Assembly: GCA_903813345.2 (NCBI GenBank)
Contig: CAIIXF020000001.1
Location: 39,339,366 to 39,403,365, forward strand
Length of the DNA stretch: 64,000 nucleotides
Reading direction: 5' to 3'
From: Owenia fusiformis
Lineage: Eukaryota > Annelida > Polychaeta > Sabellida > Oweniidae
Made by a program: the position numbers and the translations under genes. The first letter of the stretch is position 1, and each line of letters begins with the position of its first letter. The notes beneath the pieces were generated by a model. That model did not search any database, was not told where the DNA came from, and saw only the letters and a program-made list of their open reading frames with translations. This document shows positions 37,973 to 49,802 of this stretch, in pieces.

Positions 37973-38884
37973 CATACTTTAGAACAGCCTATTTGGACTA
38001 CAAGACAATGAATTTAACATTTGCTCATATATAATGTTGATATAGTGAATCCATGTATTCTATAGAATGTGTGAATATGCCCTGTTTTTTTGTTTAGAAG
38101 GGTTAAACTTTCCAAAGATGTTGTTTTTGTTTGCATTTTGTTTTGCTGAATAAGCAACATTAACATGAAATGAATTGAAATCAAGTTAAGTGTAAACCTA
38201 ATGCATAAAGTAATATTGTTTTAGAACTATTTAAAAAGAGTCTGTGCAGTTTGATGCATGCAGTTTGTCTTGTTATGTTCATGTACAGTTACTGTTGCCT
38301 GTTAAATACTAACACACTGCATATATCTGCCATACATAAAACAATGTTTTATGATTATTAAGATACTTCCAGATGGTAAATCGTGTACTAAGTTGATTAA
38401 TAAAGTTCTCTTTTTCCACTTCCAACAATAATGATAATTAGAAAGACCAGGTATAGTGGTGTTGTAGAAAGATATCTCTGAATATTCTATTCTAGATACA
38501 TGTAAACATCTCTCTTGGTGCACCAATCCAAAAAATGACTTTTTGCTATGATGAAATTCCATGTTTTGAAACTGCTAGAATGACAATATTAACCCTTTGT
38601 CTGTGTCAACCTCCTAGCCTCTTATTGTGGTAATCTTGTGAGTAATATATCGACAAGTGGAATAAGAAAATTTGAATTTTGATCATTACAAAAGATTCTT
38701 ATCAGGGACATTTATGTAAATTACATATTTCTACATCATAGATAGACTAGATTTTTTTGGTATCTTGTATTTTCCCCGATATAAGTATGCTAAATCATAA
38801 TAAAGAGATCGACTTCATGTTTTGTGATTAAAGCCAATGGAGAAGCAGATTTTGTTATCCTTCTCCAGCTTTCTTGTTATACTT

Positions 38885-39036
38885 CAGGCCTGTAGCCAGG
38901 GGGGGGGGGGGGGTTTGCAGGGTTCGGGCCAAAAATTCTTTCAAAATCATGCAGTTTTTCACCATTTTGAGCACTTCTCAAGTGATTTTAGCCATATTTG
39001 GGCCAAAATTGAACCCCCATGGAAATGGGCCTGTAC
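38885..39036. repeat. Dispersed G-run repeat, about 150 bp
   Basis: Begins CAGGCCTGTAGCCAG followed by 15 consecutive G (38899-38913), then TTTGCAGGGTTCGGGCC, and ends CATGGAAATGGGCCTGTA. The CAGGCC and GGCCTG termini are inverted. The form resembles dispersed elements I associate with marine invertebrate genomes; no family name is claimed. Confidence 0.55.
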
Positions 39037-39390
39037 TTACTAGGATGCTCTTTTCCATGATAGATAAGCTCACATCAAACAGAAACAATGCGAGAGTCTA
39101 GGATTTCATTTGATACATTTATCTAGTGCAACTATTTTCAAAAGTTTATTTTGTTCAATCATCTGTCCTTGTCAGGAGGTTGTAGTTATTACTTGGCTTC
39201 AGAGTAATCCAGTTCCGACACATTGATTGCAGACAAAGGGTTGAACGTGTTTATTTTTGATTGAAAAAAATTTTGGCATTGGTGTTTCTCCATGATATAA
39301 ATGTTAACTTTTTGCACAGAACTGGCCATTTCTTGAGCCTAACTTTTCCATTACATACATCTCCAGAAATCTCCTTTTGAAAAATAATGT

Positions 39391-39502
39391 TTCCTGCAGA
39401 ATTCTAATTTCTCCTGTGTACCAATTCCTGAAAAAAGCTCTCAATTTTCCTGCAGAATTCTAATTTCTCCTGTGTACCAATTCCTGAAAAAAGCTCTCAA
39501 TT
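39391..39502. repeat. 56-bp tandem duplication
   Basis: Two essentially identical copies of a unit starting TTCCTGCAGAATTCTAATTT and ending GCTCTCAATT, 56 bp apart. A third, diverged copy sits alone at 40035-40100. Confidence 0.9.
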
Positions 39503-40034
39503 CTTTTTAAAGTATACTCTTGTCAGTTGATATCTAGATGGATCCAGTGGAATGATGGAATTTATGTTTTTCAGGAAAACAATCGGAACATTATGAAATG
39601 TTTCATCATTGTAGGCTTTCCTATGTTCCTAAATCCATCTAGGTCAATGTCTATTCATCATTCATTCAAACTGTTGTTGCACGGTTTTAGATTTGATCTC
39701 CTTTTGATATAATGTCAATCTTAATATGATATCTTACATATATATCATATATTACTGTCTCCCTGATTACAAATCATAAATGTTGTTCAAAATTCTAGAT
39801 CAATTGTGCTTCACGTCTTTACAATTTCTGCTCCATTGTATCAAATAATCACATGATTGATTACTCAAATTTTGCCTTTGAACCATGGAATGTATTATCA
39901 AGGAGTTATGCTCAGTCTCATTTAGTTCTAAATATGACACAATTTGAGTTTATTCTTTATTCATTTACATGGAATGATTTTTCAAATAGCTCAGGGAGAA
40001 CTCAAATCTTTCATTATTCTGATTCTACATTAAT

Positions 40035-40100
40035 TGCAGAATTCTAATTCCTCTTGTATAATAATTCCTGAAAAGGGTCTCAATTCTTATAAAAGTGATA
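40035..40100. repeat. Diverged third copy of the 56-bp unit
   Basis: TTGCAGAATTCTAATTCCTC, AATTCCTGAAAA and GGTCTCAATTCTT align with the pair at 39391-39502. It lies 130-200 bp before exon 9. Confidence 0.7.
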
Positions 40101-40233
40101 ACCTTTTCAACAGAATGAATATATATCTGAAGACTGATGCACACAAAATAAAATGTCAATTTTACGCGATCGCGAGTTCATACCTAGTTTTTCAAAATAT
40201 ATAGTCTATTTGATTGTTATTATCTTTTTTCAG

Positions 40234-40521
40234 TGCCTTTCACACCTAACAACCTCCAGGGAGAGGCAATTAGCCCCAATGAAATTGTTCTCCACTGGGA
40301 GCGCCCTGAGGAATCGGGCGAGAGCATCACCTCATACGAACTTCGCTACAACGATTCCCACTTTCGTCAAAATATCAGGATTTCTATCAAGCCTCCGGTG
40401 GAGACCTATACTCTTACAGACCTCACTCCAAGCACTGTTTATCATATCCAAGTGTCCGCAAAATCAGAGCGTGGGGAAGGACCACAGACGCCTATAATAC
40501 AGATCAAAACCGAACAGTTCA
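40234..40521 (+). CDS. LAR: LAR exon 9: fibronectin type III domain 3
   Basis: A 288-nt phase 1-1 exon (residues 504-599). It encodes VPFTPNNLQGEAISPNEIVL, the core Trp in HWERPEESGESI, YELRYN, and the F-G region YTLTDLTPSTVYHIQVSAKS followed by ERGEG. This aligns with vertebrate FN3-3 (YTLEDLKPDTLYRFQLAARSDMG). The domain is complete in one exon. NDS is a possible N-glycosylation sequon. Acceptor TTTTTTCAG|TG, donor TTCA|GTGAGT. The first base of the split codon is A, so the junction residue with exon 10 is Ile. Confidence 0.93.
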
Positions 40522-42890
40522 GTGAGTACTGATTTTTAAACTGTTATTTGATTTTTTATGTAAGGATAGATATACATAGACATTAGTGTGCACTTAATGT
40601 TGTCAGTAAATAGACATGATGAATCTTAGACACTCTTAGTTTTCATTTTGTATTATCATCTTAAAATCATATTTATATTATGTTTGTTACTTTATTAAAT
40701 AGTTGTATCGAAGCTATACTTGTGCATACCCATTATAATAATGCTGTTGGATAAAAATGGTTATAATTTTTGAAAATTATAATTATAACATGGAGGCAGT
40801 TGCAAATCTCCTCAAAACATTTCTGATTTTGGTTATACAGCAAAAATTGCCCTTTAATGCATATGGACTCTGCTACTCAATAGATGGCATCATGGCGTAT
40901 GTATCAGCAAATATAGCCTCGATAAAACTATCAGGAAATGTCAAGTTATGTTATTTAGTATACTATCATATTTATTTTAGTTTTACCCCATTGTTGTATT
41001 CTCATTGATTTTCTCTTATTCTATATTATTTGCAATGGTTGCATGTAACCTAAATTCATCTACTTGCTTATTTCAACACAGTGCTTGAGTAATATACTTT
41101 TGGATGAATTGATGCCATTCATTGTTTAAACATCATGTGGTTTGATACATCTATATAATATGACTGTTCATGGATTGATGAGGGGGATGGAACTTTGGGT
41201 AGTGTTAGCTTGGCTGTCTCCGTCATCAGGCTTGTGACTGACCTCTGGGTGGTTCACAATCTTTTATGGAACCAACACTTCCATTCAAGAGACTGAAGTC
41301 ATGGAACACTTTTTGATGATTATACCATCTTGAAGAATGATTCTAATAGCAAAGAAGGCAAATTATTGTCAAAGAAACACTCAACAAGCACAAGTACATG
41401 TATTTTGATATGAGTATATGTGTTTCAAACATTACTCAAGCACTGTCTGAACAAAGCGATCATAAAGAGGTACAGAAGACAATAGAGAATCTTGGAAAGT
41501 TTGATGTCCTCATATTTCCCCAGAATTGGCTAAAACACTCAGTTAGACGTTAACAATCCTTAGAATTTGATAAGACATTGTGATGATGTAGGAGTTGAAT
41601 GTGAAAGTGATAGAATAAGATTAAGTGATTTAGAATAAGAACTAACCTAACAAACACTAATGTTATATAGCATGGAATAGGGGGAGAGGAGGGGGACGTT
41701 AAGTATGGAAATCCTACATAACAAAAAATGTTGTGATATTCAGATTTGTTGATGTGTATTATACTTACTACATGGGTAAAAATTGGAAGTGTCTATATAT
41801 TTAAATCTAAGGTCAATGAGTGCACTTGTAAAACCAAACAGATGCAGGCAATAATCCTTGTACTTCCACTTTGCTGTGGTTTCCATTTGGAAATACTTCA
41901 CTGAGGTCATAACCATGTAAGGCTTATATGTTCATGCATGAGGGAGGGGGACATGGGGAGCGTATGTCAACCAAACAACCATTTGTCTAGCTGCCATATG
42001 TCAAAGGTATCAGTTTTTCCAAAGATAATTTTTTCTGATTTTTTCAATACCAGTTCTGACTAAGAATGTCCAAAACCAGCCGAAATACAGTATCCATGAT
42101 TTTCAAAATTCCAAACTTGATTGAAATAGACTTTCAATGGAGTCTAATATAAGTTTTAAGTTCCCAATCAGACACTGCCTGCTTCAAACTGTGTAAAGTA
42201 TAGTAAAGTGATTTTGCCATCTTGTTTACAAATTTTTGTTTTGAAAGAGGAGTCCTGTTATTTGTTCCTTCTTCACGTTTTATGTTACTTGGAAATGTGG
42301 AAAATATCACAACTGCTTTATCAGGTCAAAATAAAGTCATGGATTTCATTGCTGAGAAAATTTCTGGGAAATAATTTCACATTTTATGTATGAAAAACTC
42401 TGTTGTGGGAATATTTCGGCCAAAATGAATGTTGATGTTTGTTACAGATTATGGATGCATTTGTGTGTTAAATGATATATACTGGTATGTGTGTATTTTT
42501 TATTTTTGAATTGTTGGATTCATAGTCCCTGCTCTATGTGACATAGATTCAAAAATATTTTTCTGTTGCAGTGATTCATGTTTGAGTATATAATTAAAAC
42601 ATTAGGGGGTCATTTTTATAAATTTTAGTGCCATAAGCCTATGGGCTAAAATCGGTCAAATGAGTATATTGTGTCATATTTGTTGGGTACACATTTACTT
42701 ATTTTGCTGATCTTTTTGCAAACTCAAGGAGATCCACTAAGATAGAATAAACTTGTCTTTCTCGAACACTACTTGGACTGGCCAAAAACGTTTGGATTGG
42801 CAGGTGTTCATATTTCGATATATGGATGTAATGGCAGGTAAATAAACTGGACCAAAACATGATCAAATTTGGACTAAAAAGTGATTATAT

Positions 42891-42996
42891 TGAGAGATAT
42901 TTGGATGTACAGGTTTAACTGTATGGCCTTTTGGAAAATAGGTTGAGAGATGTTTGGATATACAGGTTTTACTGTATGGCCTTTTGGAAAATAGGT
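42891..42996. repeat. 53-bp tandem duplication
   Basis: TGAGAGATATTTGGATGTAC, AGGTTT.ACTGTATGG and CCTTTTGGAAAATAGGTTG appear twice, 53 bp apart. The TACAGGTTTTACTGTA motif resembles the right end of the AGTAAAACCT MITE family. Confidence 0.85.
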
Positions 42997-43523
42997 TGTG
43001 TACATATGTGTCAGACTTGGTGTAAGTGAGCAACTGTCAAGTGGGACCACATGCAGTAGAAATAGGTATAGAGGAAACTGCAGTTGTGTGGAAAGATGAG
43101 CGGCAAACTGACAGCCTGTTTACAGTATGAGAAATACTATCTCAACAAACCAAAGTCTGTTGCTATTCACAGATGAGTTCCCCCAGGTATATCACTTTGA
43201 AATAACTAGAGATCTTTGCCAATTTTCAAAAGAATAGTGTTTCACCAGTTATGTTGTTACGTGTTTCACCAGTTGTATTGTATTATCGTCTCGTTTGTCA
43301 ATTCCATAGTGGTCTGAATTAGTGGTAGAATGGTACAGGTTTCCATGATGGAAGTGGCATTATTTGTGTGTTCTATATTTGTAGACATATGTTTTGAAGG
43401 AGTTGTATGATTAATAGATTCTATAAACAACGAGCCTGGTGGCTACTATACCAGATGTCTTAGCTGCAACATATTCACTTTGTTCACATCTTTACTTCTA
43501 TACTGCTCCACAGTCTTGGTCTT

Positions 43524-44345
43524 GTAACCCCCTCCATACATACCACACCTTTACAACAGGGGGGTAATATAGACAGACAGGGGGTGAGTAGGGCCCATAG
43601 ACTCAGTGCAAGACTAAATGAAGTTCCCAATACCCATGATGATACATAAGAGCAAGGGGATACATACCCTCCAAACATACCTCACCTTTACAACAGGGGG
43701 GTAATATAGACAGACAGGGGGTGAGTAGGGCCCATAGACTCAGTGCAAGACTAAATGAAGTTCCCAATACCCATGATGATACATAAGAGCAAGGGGATAC
43801 ATACCCTCCATACATACCTCACCTTAACAACAGGGGGGTAATATAGACAGACAGGGGGTGAGTAGGGCCCATAGACTCAGTGCAAGACTAAATGAAGTTC
43901 CCAATACCCATGATGATACATAAGAGCAAGGGGATACATACCCTCCATACATACCTCACCTTTACAACAGGGGGGTAATATAGACAGACAGGGGGTGAGT
44001 AGGGCCCATAGACTCAGTGCAAGACTAAATGAAGTTCCCAATACCCATGATGATACATAAGAGCAAGGGGATACATACCCTCCATACATACCTCACCTTT
44101 ACAACAGGGGGGTAATATAGACAGACAGGGGGTGAGTAGGGCCCATAGACTCAGTGCAAGACTAAATGAAGTTCCCAATACCCATGATGATACATAAGAG
44201 CAAGGGGATACATACCCTCCATACATACCTCACCTTAACAACAGGGGGGTAATATAGACAGACAGGGGGTGAGTAGGGCTCAGAGACTCAGTACAACACT
44301 AAATGAGGTTCCCAATACCCATGATGATACATCAGAGCAAGGGGA
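43524..44345. repeat. 137-bp minisatellite, about 6 copies
   Basis: A unit with CTCACCTTTACAACAGGGGG, TAATATAGACAGACAGGGGG, GAGTAGGGCCCATAGACTC and CCCAATACCCATGATGATAC repeats every 137 bp with very high identity. The outermost copies are slightly diverged. The homogeneous centre suggests recent expansion or gene conversion. The repetitive minus-strand open frames (43484-44226) are artefacts of the array. Confidence 0.95.
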
Positions 44346-44878
44346 ATATAGTTTTCTGCCATTCTCCTAATAAACTATAATTCATCCAAATTATACATGT
44401 CATATATTCTTGTATATCTGACTGTTCGTATCTTCCATTGATGGGGATTGCGACTCCATTCTCCATTACTATATGCAAGGTGAGTTCAGGTTGTTGTAAG
44501 CTTCAGGCCTCCTTGCTGTTGCTGATATCTATACAACAAAAATGAACACTTGTTTCATTAGTAATTGATATCCATTTTTGCTTTGATTTTCTTTACTTAT
44601 ATCGCCTTATGTATAGAATAAAGTAAGAAATTAGAGCACAGTCAGCAAAACCCCAAAACACAAATATTAACTTCTTAACTTTGTGTTTGAAGGCATCAAC
44701 ATCTTTTGTTGTTTTATTTAAACCTTTTAAGGAACACACATGATCTCTTTCAAAATGAAGTGTTTCTGTTAACACTCCCCTAATCAAAATTCTGTATTAA
44801 GTCTCCTGACTTATGGTGTTCAAACATTATTGTGTGAAATAGATACCTGGTGTAGGGTAAGAGAGCAACGAGAATCAA

Positions 44879-45177
44879 CACCAAATACAACACATACAAA
44901 TACAACACCAAATACAACAAATACAAATACAACACCAAATACAACACCAAATACAACAAATACAAATACAACACTAAATACAACAAATACAAATACAACA
45001 CCAAATACAACAAATACAAATTGATACACCAAATACAACAAATACAAATACAACACCAAATACAACAAATACAAATACAACACCAAATACAACAAATACA
45101 AATACAACACCAAATACAACAAATACAAATACAAAACCAAATACAACAAATACAAATACAACACCAAATACACCAAA
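44879..45177. repeat. 27-bp (AAATACAAC-type) satellite, about 300 bp
   Basis: Alternating ACCAAATACAAC and AAATACAAATACAAC blocks give a 27-bp higher-order unit. The + strand is almost free of G. One interruption (TTGATACACC) lies near 45020. Open frames encoding TNTTPN or LYLVLY repeats are artefacts. Confidence 0.95.
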
Positions 45178-46312
45178 TTGAGTCCCCAATAAAAGACTAG
45201 TGGAATTAAGACCTGGTAATAAATCTGGAATAATATACTATCATTTTACGGAAACAAATCGAATTTTTTTCATTGGCATATCAAATACGCAGGAATGTAA
45301 TTTGGTTGAAACATAAAGCGTATTTGTGACCTGCGTTTGTCAGTCTATTTCATTAGACAATCACTAATGCAATTAGCTTCGTCAATGTTGGTTAATGTAA
45401 ATCTTCAGTGACAGACATTTTGTGAATTTATGTCCATATTGTGATAGTCATGAGAGTAATAGTAACTAGAAAACACTAGGTGAATAGAATGAATATAATG
45501 GGATAAGCTATAGGATTATAAGGAAAATTTTCAATCAATCCAATTCTCTTCTATTCCAGTCTAACTTTTTATCAGATTTATGTCTCAGCATGAATAGAAT
45601 CAAATTGTGTTTTACTATAGATTGCCTGGAGAAATTCGAGAATTTTCAAAACAGCATCGTATCCTGTTTCTTGATTTCGTGATTTCTAAGGACCCCCTCA
45701 ATGAATCCAAGGCCCTGTCCTCTTTCTCACGTAGTAAACGGACGCAGGATGCATTCATGAGGAATCGCACTGTAAATAAATTTTACCTTGACTCTTCTAT
45801 GATATTTTAAATCTACTTGTCATTTATCTTTTTGTTCTTGGTTGATTTTACAGTACCAGTATATAACTTTACATTTAATAGTATCTCTAAATTCTCGTAA
45901 ATGTTTCTAATTTTTAACAATATTGTATAAGGAATTTTAGCAAAGCAGTGTCTCTTTGAACTAAGAATTTCTCAAGGATGCTGTTTTCTATTTTAAACTT
46001 AAGATTAGTAGGCTTCCTGTGTTTTCATTTAGACAGAATATAAAAATGACATTATGAAACCATAAAAGAAAACTAATTACATGATTGGAATTACTTTCAA
46101 ATTAACCTTTAATATCCTTGGGAATGGAGATTGGTAAGGATATAGTCGAGCCTCCCATCTATCCATCAGTCTGTTTTTCCTGTCTATAATAAGTCTTTTT
46201 TCAAAATTGTATCGATTTCTTCCAAACATCTTTGCATTTATTCATATATAATGAAAAGTAATATACTTCTGCAGTTCAGAGTAGATCACAAGTAATATAA
46301 TATAGGGTCTTC

Positions 46313-46499
46313 TACCCTTTGCATTCGTTCGACTTCGCTTCTCAAAAGAGAGCTTCGTCTTCACTCTTTCAGTTTGCAATAAATCTCTGAGCTCACTGGT
46401 AGGTTTGAAATGATTAAATGAGCCGGGCTGTCACAGGCATTGATCTATAGTCTATACTAGGCAGAGGGTAGTTTATAACTAGACTCTGCACACAGGGTA
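46313..46499. repeat. TACCCT-family repeat, internally deleted copy
   Basis: Left end TACCCTTTGCATTCGTTCGA followed by AAAGAGAGCTTCGTCTTCAC; right end GCAGAG...ACTCTGCACACAGGGTA. Both ends match the fuller copy at 52344-52721 but most of the middle is gone. Confidence 0.8.
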
Positions 46500-48723
46500 A
46501 GGGTCTTTTGGATGTAGAATGGGAAATCAGATTTTTTAAATTCATTCACTGCACTTGATATCTCTTTAAAGTATTTATTAGATTCAAATGAAAAGTTTTT
46601 AGGGTGGATTATACATATGATGTCATATACACTTTTGCTTTTCATTTCTGGCTTAAAATATTTAAGATGAATGATTAGTGATCCTTTTGGAAGAAGCCTA
46701 TAATATTTTGAAAGCATATTTTGCATTCACTACTCCTTGGTGTTGCCATGTATCTTAAAAAGCTATTTTAATGCGTTAATCTCATGATTAAAGAGTACGG
46801 TTTACACTTAATCTGCTATCGAATGAATGCCAGAATGTTCCATGTTAATCGAAATTCAATGTAAGGTACTATTAGTCTATAAAGAAAGTCGGAACACATT
46901 ATAGAAGAAATATATTGTATCCAATATCGAGACTCGAGGCTTGACCTGCTTTATCGCAATGAAAGCTAGTGAATAAAAATGGACATTTGTTTTTCCGTCT
47001 AATAGTTCCCGCTTTTCATCGTAAATGAAATACTAGAAAGCTGCTTCCTGTCATGGCAAATCTAAAGGTTGAATATTTTATTCTTTTACTTCATTAACTT
47101 TGCAGTAATAGACTCTTATAATATATGGCTTCACAATTCCCGACTAGATTTAATTAGCAAAATTAATGAAATTTCCGAGATAAAAACTGAACATCTAACC
47201 ATAAATATATATTATTTATTTATTACTATGATTAAGTTAATCTAATAATCTCTTTATGCTTCCTTGTGTAGAATATGAAAATGTCAATAACCATAGCTTC
47301 GAATCTTAGCGATCAGTTTTCTTTCGCAGAATTGAAAAAATCTACTCAAACTCTGTAATGATTGATGATCAAGATAAGTCTGTTATAATACCTTAATTAC
47401 AAAAAATTGCCATTGAATGTTGATTTTCTACACCCACTAGGAGTCTCCATAAATTGTCAAAAGAATTACGGGATTCATTTGAAATAACTAACTATAGTTA
47501 TAAAGCCATTACTTACAAGTCAAGTTTGACTTTTTTACTGAATTAAACGCAAGCATTTCTCACGTTTTGTACATGTTCAAAATATTTTTCAACTTCAATG
47601 AACTAACATGAACAGTGTTAAATATCTAAAATTGTTCTTTTAACAGACATAACAATTTTGGTAAAATTGCTATAAACTCAAAAAGTAATTTCTACAATAT
47701 TTTCAACACAAGAAAATTCAGACTGTGTTTCAGGGTAAAAACTAACTAATATCCATTGAAATATTTTTAATGTCAGTGAATGAAGTACTTGACTCCCATA
47801 AGGAATTGCTGTTATTTGTCACTGATTAATTATTCATGACCATTATGCCCATCAGTCAAAATACTGCCTAATCAATTTACAGGACATTCTGAGATAAATT
47901 TAATGGTAAATGATTCAAGTTTGTTAAATTGAGTCATTAAAGGAAACAATGGCATTTCTCAATTTGGGAAACTCACTTCTAATGTCACTCTAAAAATGTT
48001 ATGATAACATTTAAAAATCAAAAATTTAAAAAGTGGAGAAAAAATGGAGAAACGTGACTTGTTATCTCCCTAGTACTTTCTATTTCGGTTCAGTAAACAA
48101 ATATAATTAATCATATTTTATATGGAAGTGGGCATATTGTGTATTCTTTCTGCTATATAGATAGAAACAATGCTAGAAATATAATGAACTGGATAACATC
48201 CACGTTGAAATATTAATGGTTGACTAACTCATGCCTATGGGTTAGAGAGACCCTACAGCATATAAATGAGCCAGCTAAGCTTGCTTATTATTTGAGATTT
48301 TTGGTCCATCTGATTACTTGATCTTTTCAGGGTTGAATCATCCTATCTCTTTATGTCTAAATCATTAGTAAAACAAAGCAATTATACTATCTTGGAGGAT
48401 ATTTGGATGAGTGAAAGTTCATAGATATGATATGGAAGCAATCAAAAACAGATTAATCCCAGGATGGTCTGGATTAACTGAAGCTATGGTCAGTATAGAT
48501 ATCAATATCAATGATATTAATTTTAATCCTTAGAGAGTTTAATCTGACCTGGCTATAGAACCTCTTTAATCAAATATTGATCATAATTCGTATTAATCGT
48601 CATAAAATATCCTAGGCATAAAGAAACAAAAATGTTTAAAAGATGACACCTATAACAGCTACCCCTTTCTTCAAGAGTTTGATTTCACATGTTTCAACTT
48701 CATACACAGTAATAATTATTACT

Positions 48724-48845
48724 AGGCTCGGTGACTCAGGTTGCAGAGCACCAATGTCTTCCATGTTCTAGGTTCATCCGAATATTATGAGAAATGCTCT
48801 ACCCCAAGGAAGAAATGTATATACAACTGTAAATCGACATGTTCT
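48724..48845 (+). repeat. Possible tRNA-derived SINE piece
   Basis: GGCTCGGTGACTCAGGTTGC looks like a tRNA D-arm/A box, and CTAGGTTCATCCGAA about 35 nt later resembles a B box. Weak; shares ATGTCTTCC with the tRNA-like fragment at 13163-13231. Confidence 0.3.
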
Positions 48846-49166
48846 TTCTGTATGGTTAAAAATGCTGTTTTTCTGTGTAAAATTCTCCCAAAATATTTTC
48901 CCTGATTTGGATTAAGATAGTTAGTGCAAATTACTATGGTGTGTTGGGAATACCTTGATACAGCATGTTGTTGAGGGATGTAGTGACTTAAGAAAGCAAA
49001 CTTTGGATTTGTTTCAAGGCTTTGCTGAAAATAGCTGTTGATGAATTCCTAGTGATCATTGAGTTGTTTTTGTATGAAACACTTTTATTTACTGCGAATA
49101 TAGTAAAACCCACTATATTTGAGCATATTGGAGCAGTATTCATTCTAGAGGTGTTTTCTGTATACA

Positions 49167-49268
49167 AAATTACTGACTTAAGATTTTGTATAAGATTACT
49201 GACTTCAGATATTGTATAAAATTACTGACTTCAGATTTTGTATAAAATTTATGACTTCAGATATTGAT
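49167..49268. repeat. 26-bp tandem repeat, 4 copies
   Basis: TACTGACTTCAGATATTGTA-type units recur at 26-bp spacing, alternating ATATTG and ATTTTG variants. Confidence 0.85.
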
Positions 49269-49802
49269 GCTAAAATAACACAATAGACATACTGCTGTAC
49301 TAGTGATATTAGAACCAAATACGATATATAGCATCCAAATTACAAAAAATATCTCATGTTCACATCAGATTATTTTTGAGTTTTATATGACTGGCTAGAT
49401 TTTGCCATACCATGTTGTGTTGGGAAATGACTTAAGATACCAGATCTCACTTCCTATCAATTTCAAATATTTCATGAAAATGATGATTTGTTCATATGTG
49501 GATTGTAAGTTATCAGTTAATTAAGTGTCCCCCTGTGGCTTGTTGAAGGATTGGTGCAGACTAATTAGATGAGCCTGACACCAGTGGCTTTAATTAAGTT
49601 TCCTTGTCTTATGAAGTACAACTTAGACACTTTGATAGGTCTAAATTAAATCCATGTCTTTGGAATAAACTTCTCTTTAATTTTGCAAAGTAGAATATTC
49701 ATAGTGATATATTTCTTTGGAATAAAGGGGTATTCATAGTTGAAGTTGATGGATTTGAGATACATACTTTTGACTATAGATTATCCTTTGGAAAACATTT
49801 TT

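Larger units (their letters stand above)
35541..40233 (+). other. Intron 8 (4.7 kb)
   Basis: GT-AG intron between FN3-2 and FN3-3. It contains degenerate GAGCT repeats (36796-36935), a MITE (37797-37972), a G-run dispersed repeat (38885-39036), a 56-bp tandem duplication (39391-39502) and a third, diverged copy of it near exon 9 (40035-40100). No exon seen. Confidence 0.8.

Noticed and set aside
43484-44226. Recurrent 64-70 codon minus-strand frames (MYGGYVSPCS start)
   Set aside because: They are one frame repeated by the 137-bp minisatellite; the period is not a multiple of three, so no continuous protein results.
43524-45177. Regular repeats considered as a CRISPR array
   Set aside because: Units are contiguous without unique spacers and the context is an intron of an animal gene.
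44820-45189. Open frames of up to 118 codons in the AAATACAAC array
   Set aside because: Low-complexity LYLVLY or TNTTPN repeats on both strands are explained by the satellite, with no start context or homology.
45607-45810. 67-codon + strand frame preceded by an acceptor-like TTTACTATAG
   Set aside because: FN3-3 and FN3-4 join perfectly without it, its sequence matches no part of LAR, and no phase-compatible donor stands out.
46457-46726. 89-codon minus-strand frame in intron 9
   Set aside because: Overlaps the right end of a TACCCT-family repeat; no recognisable domain.
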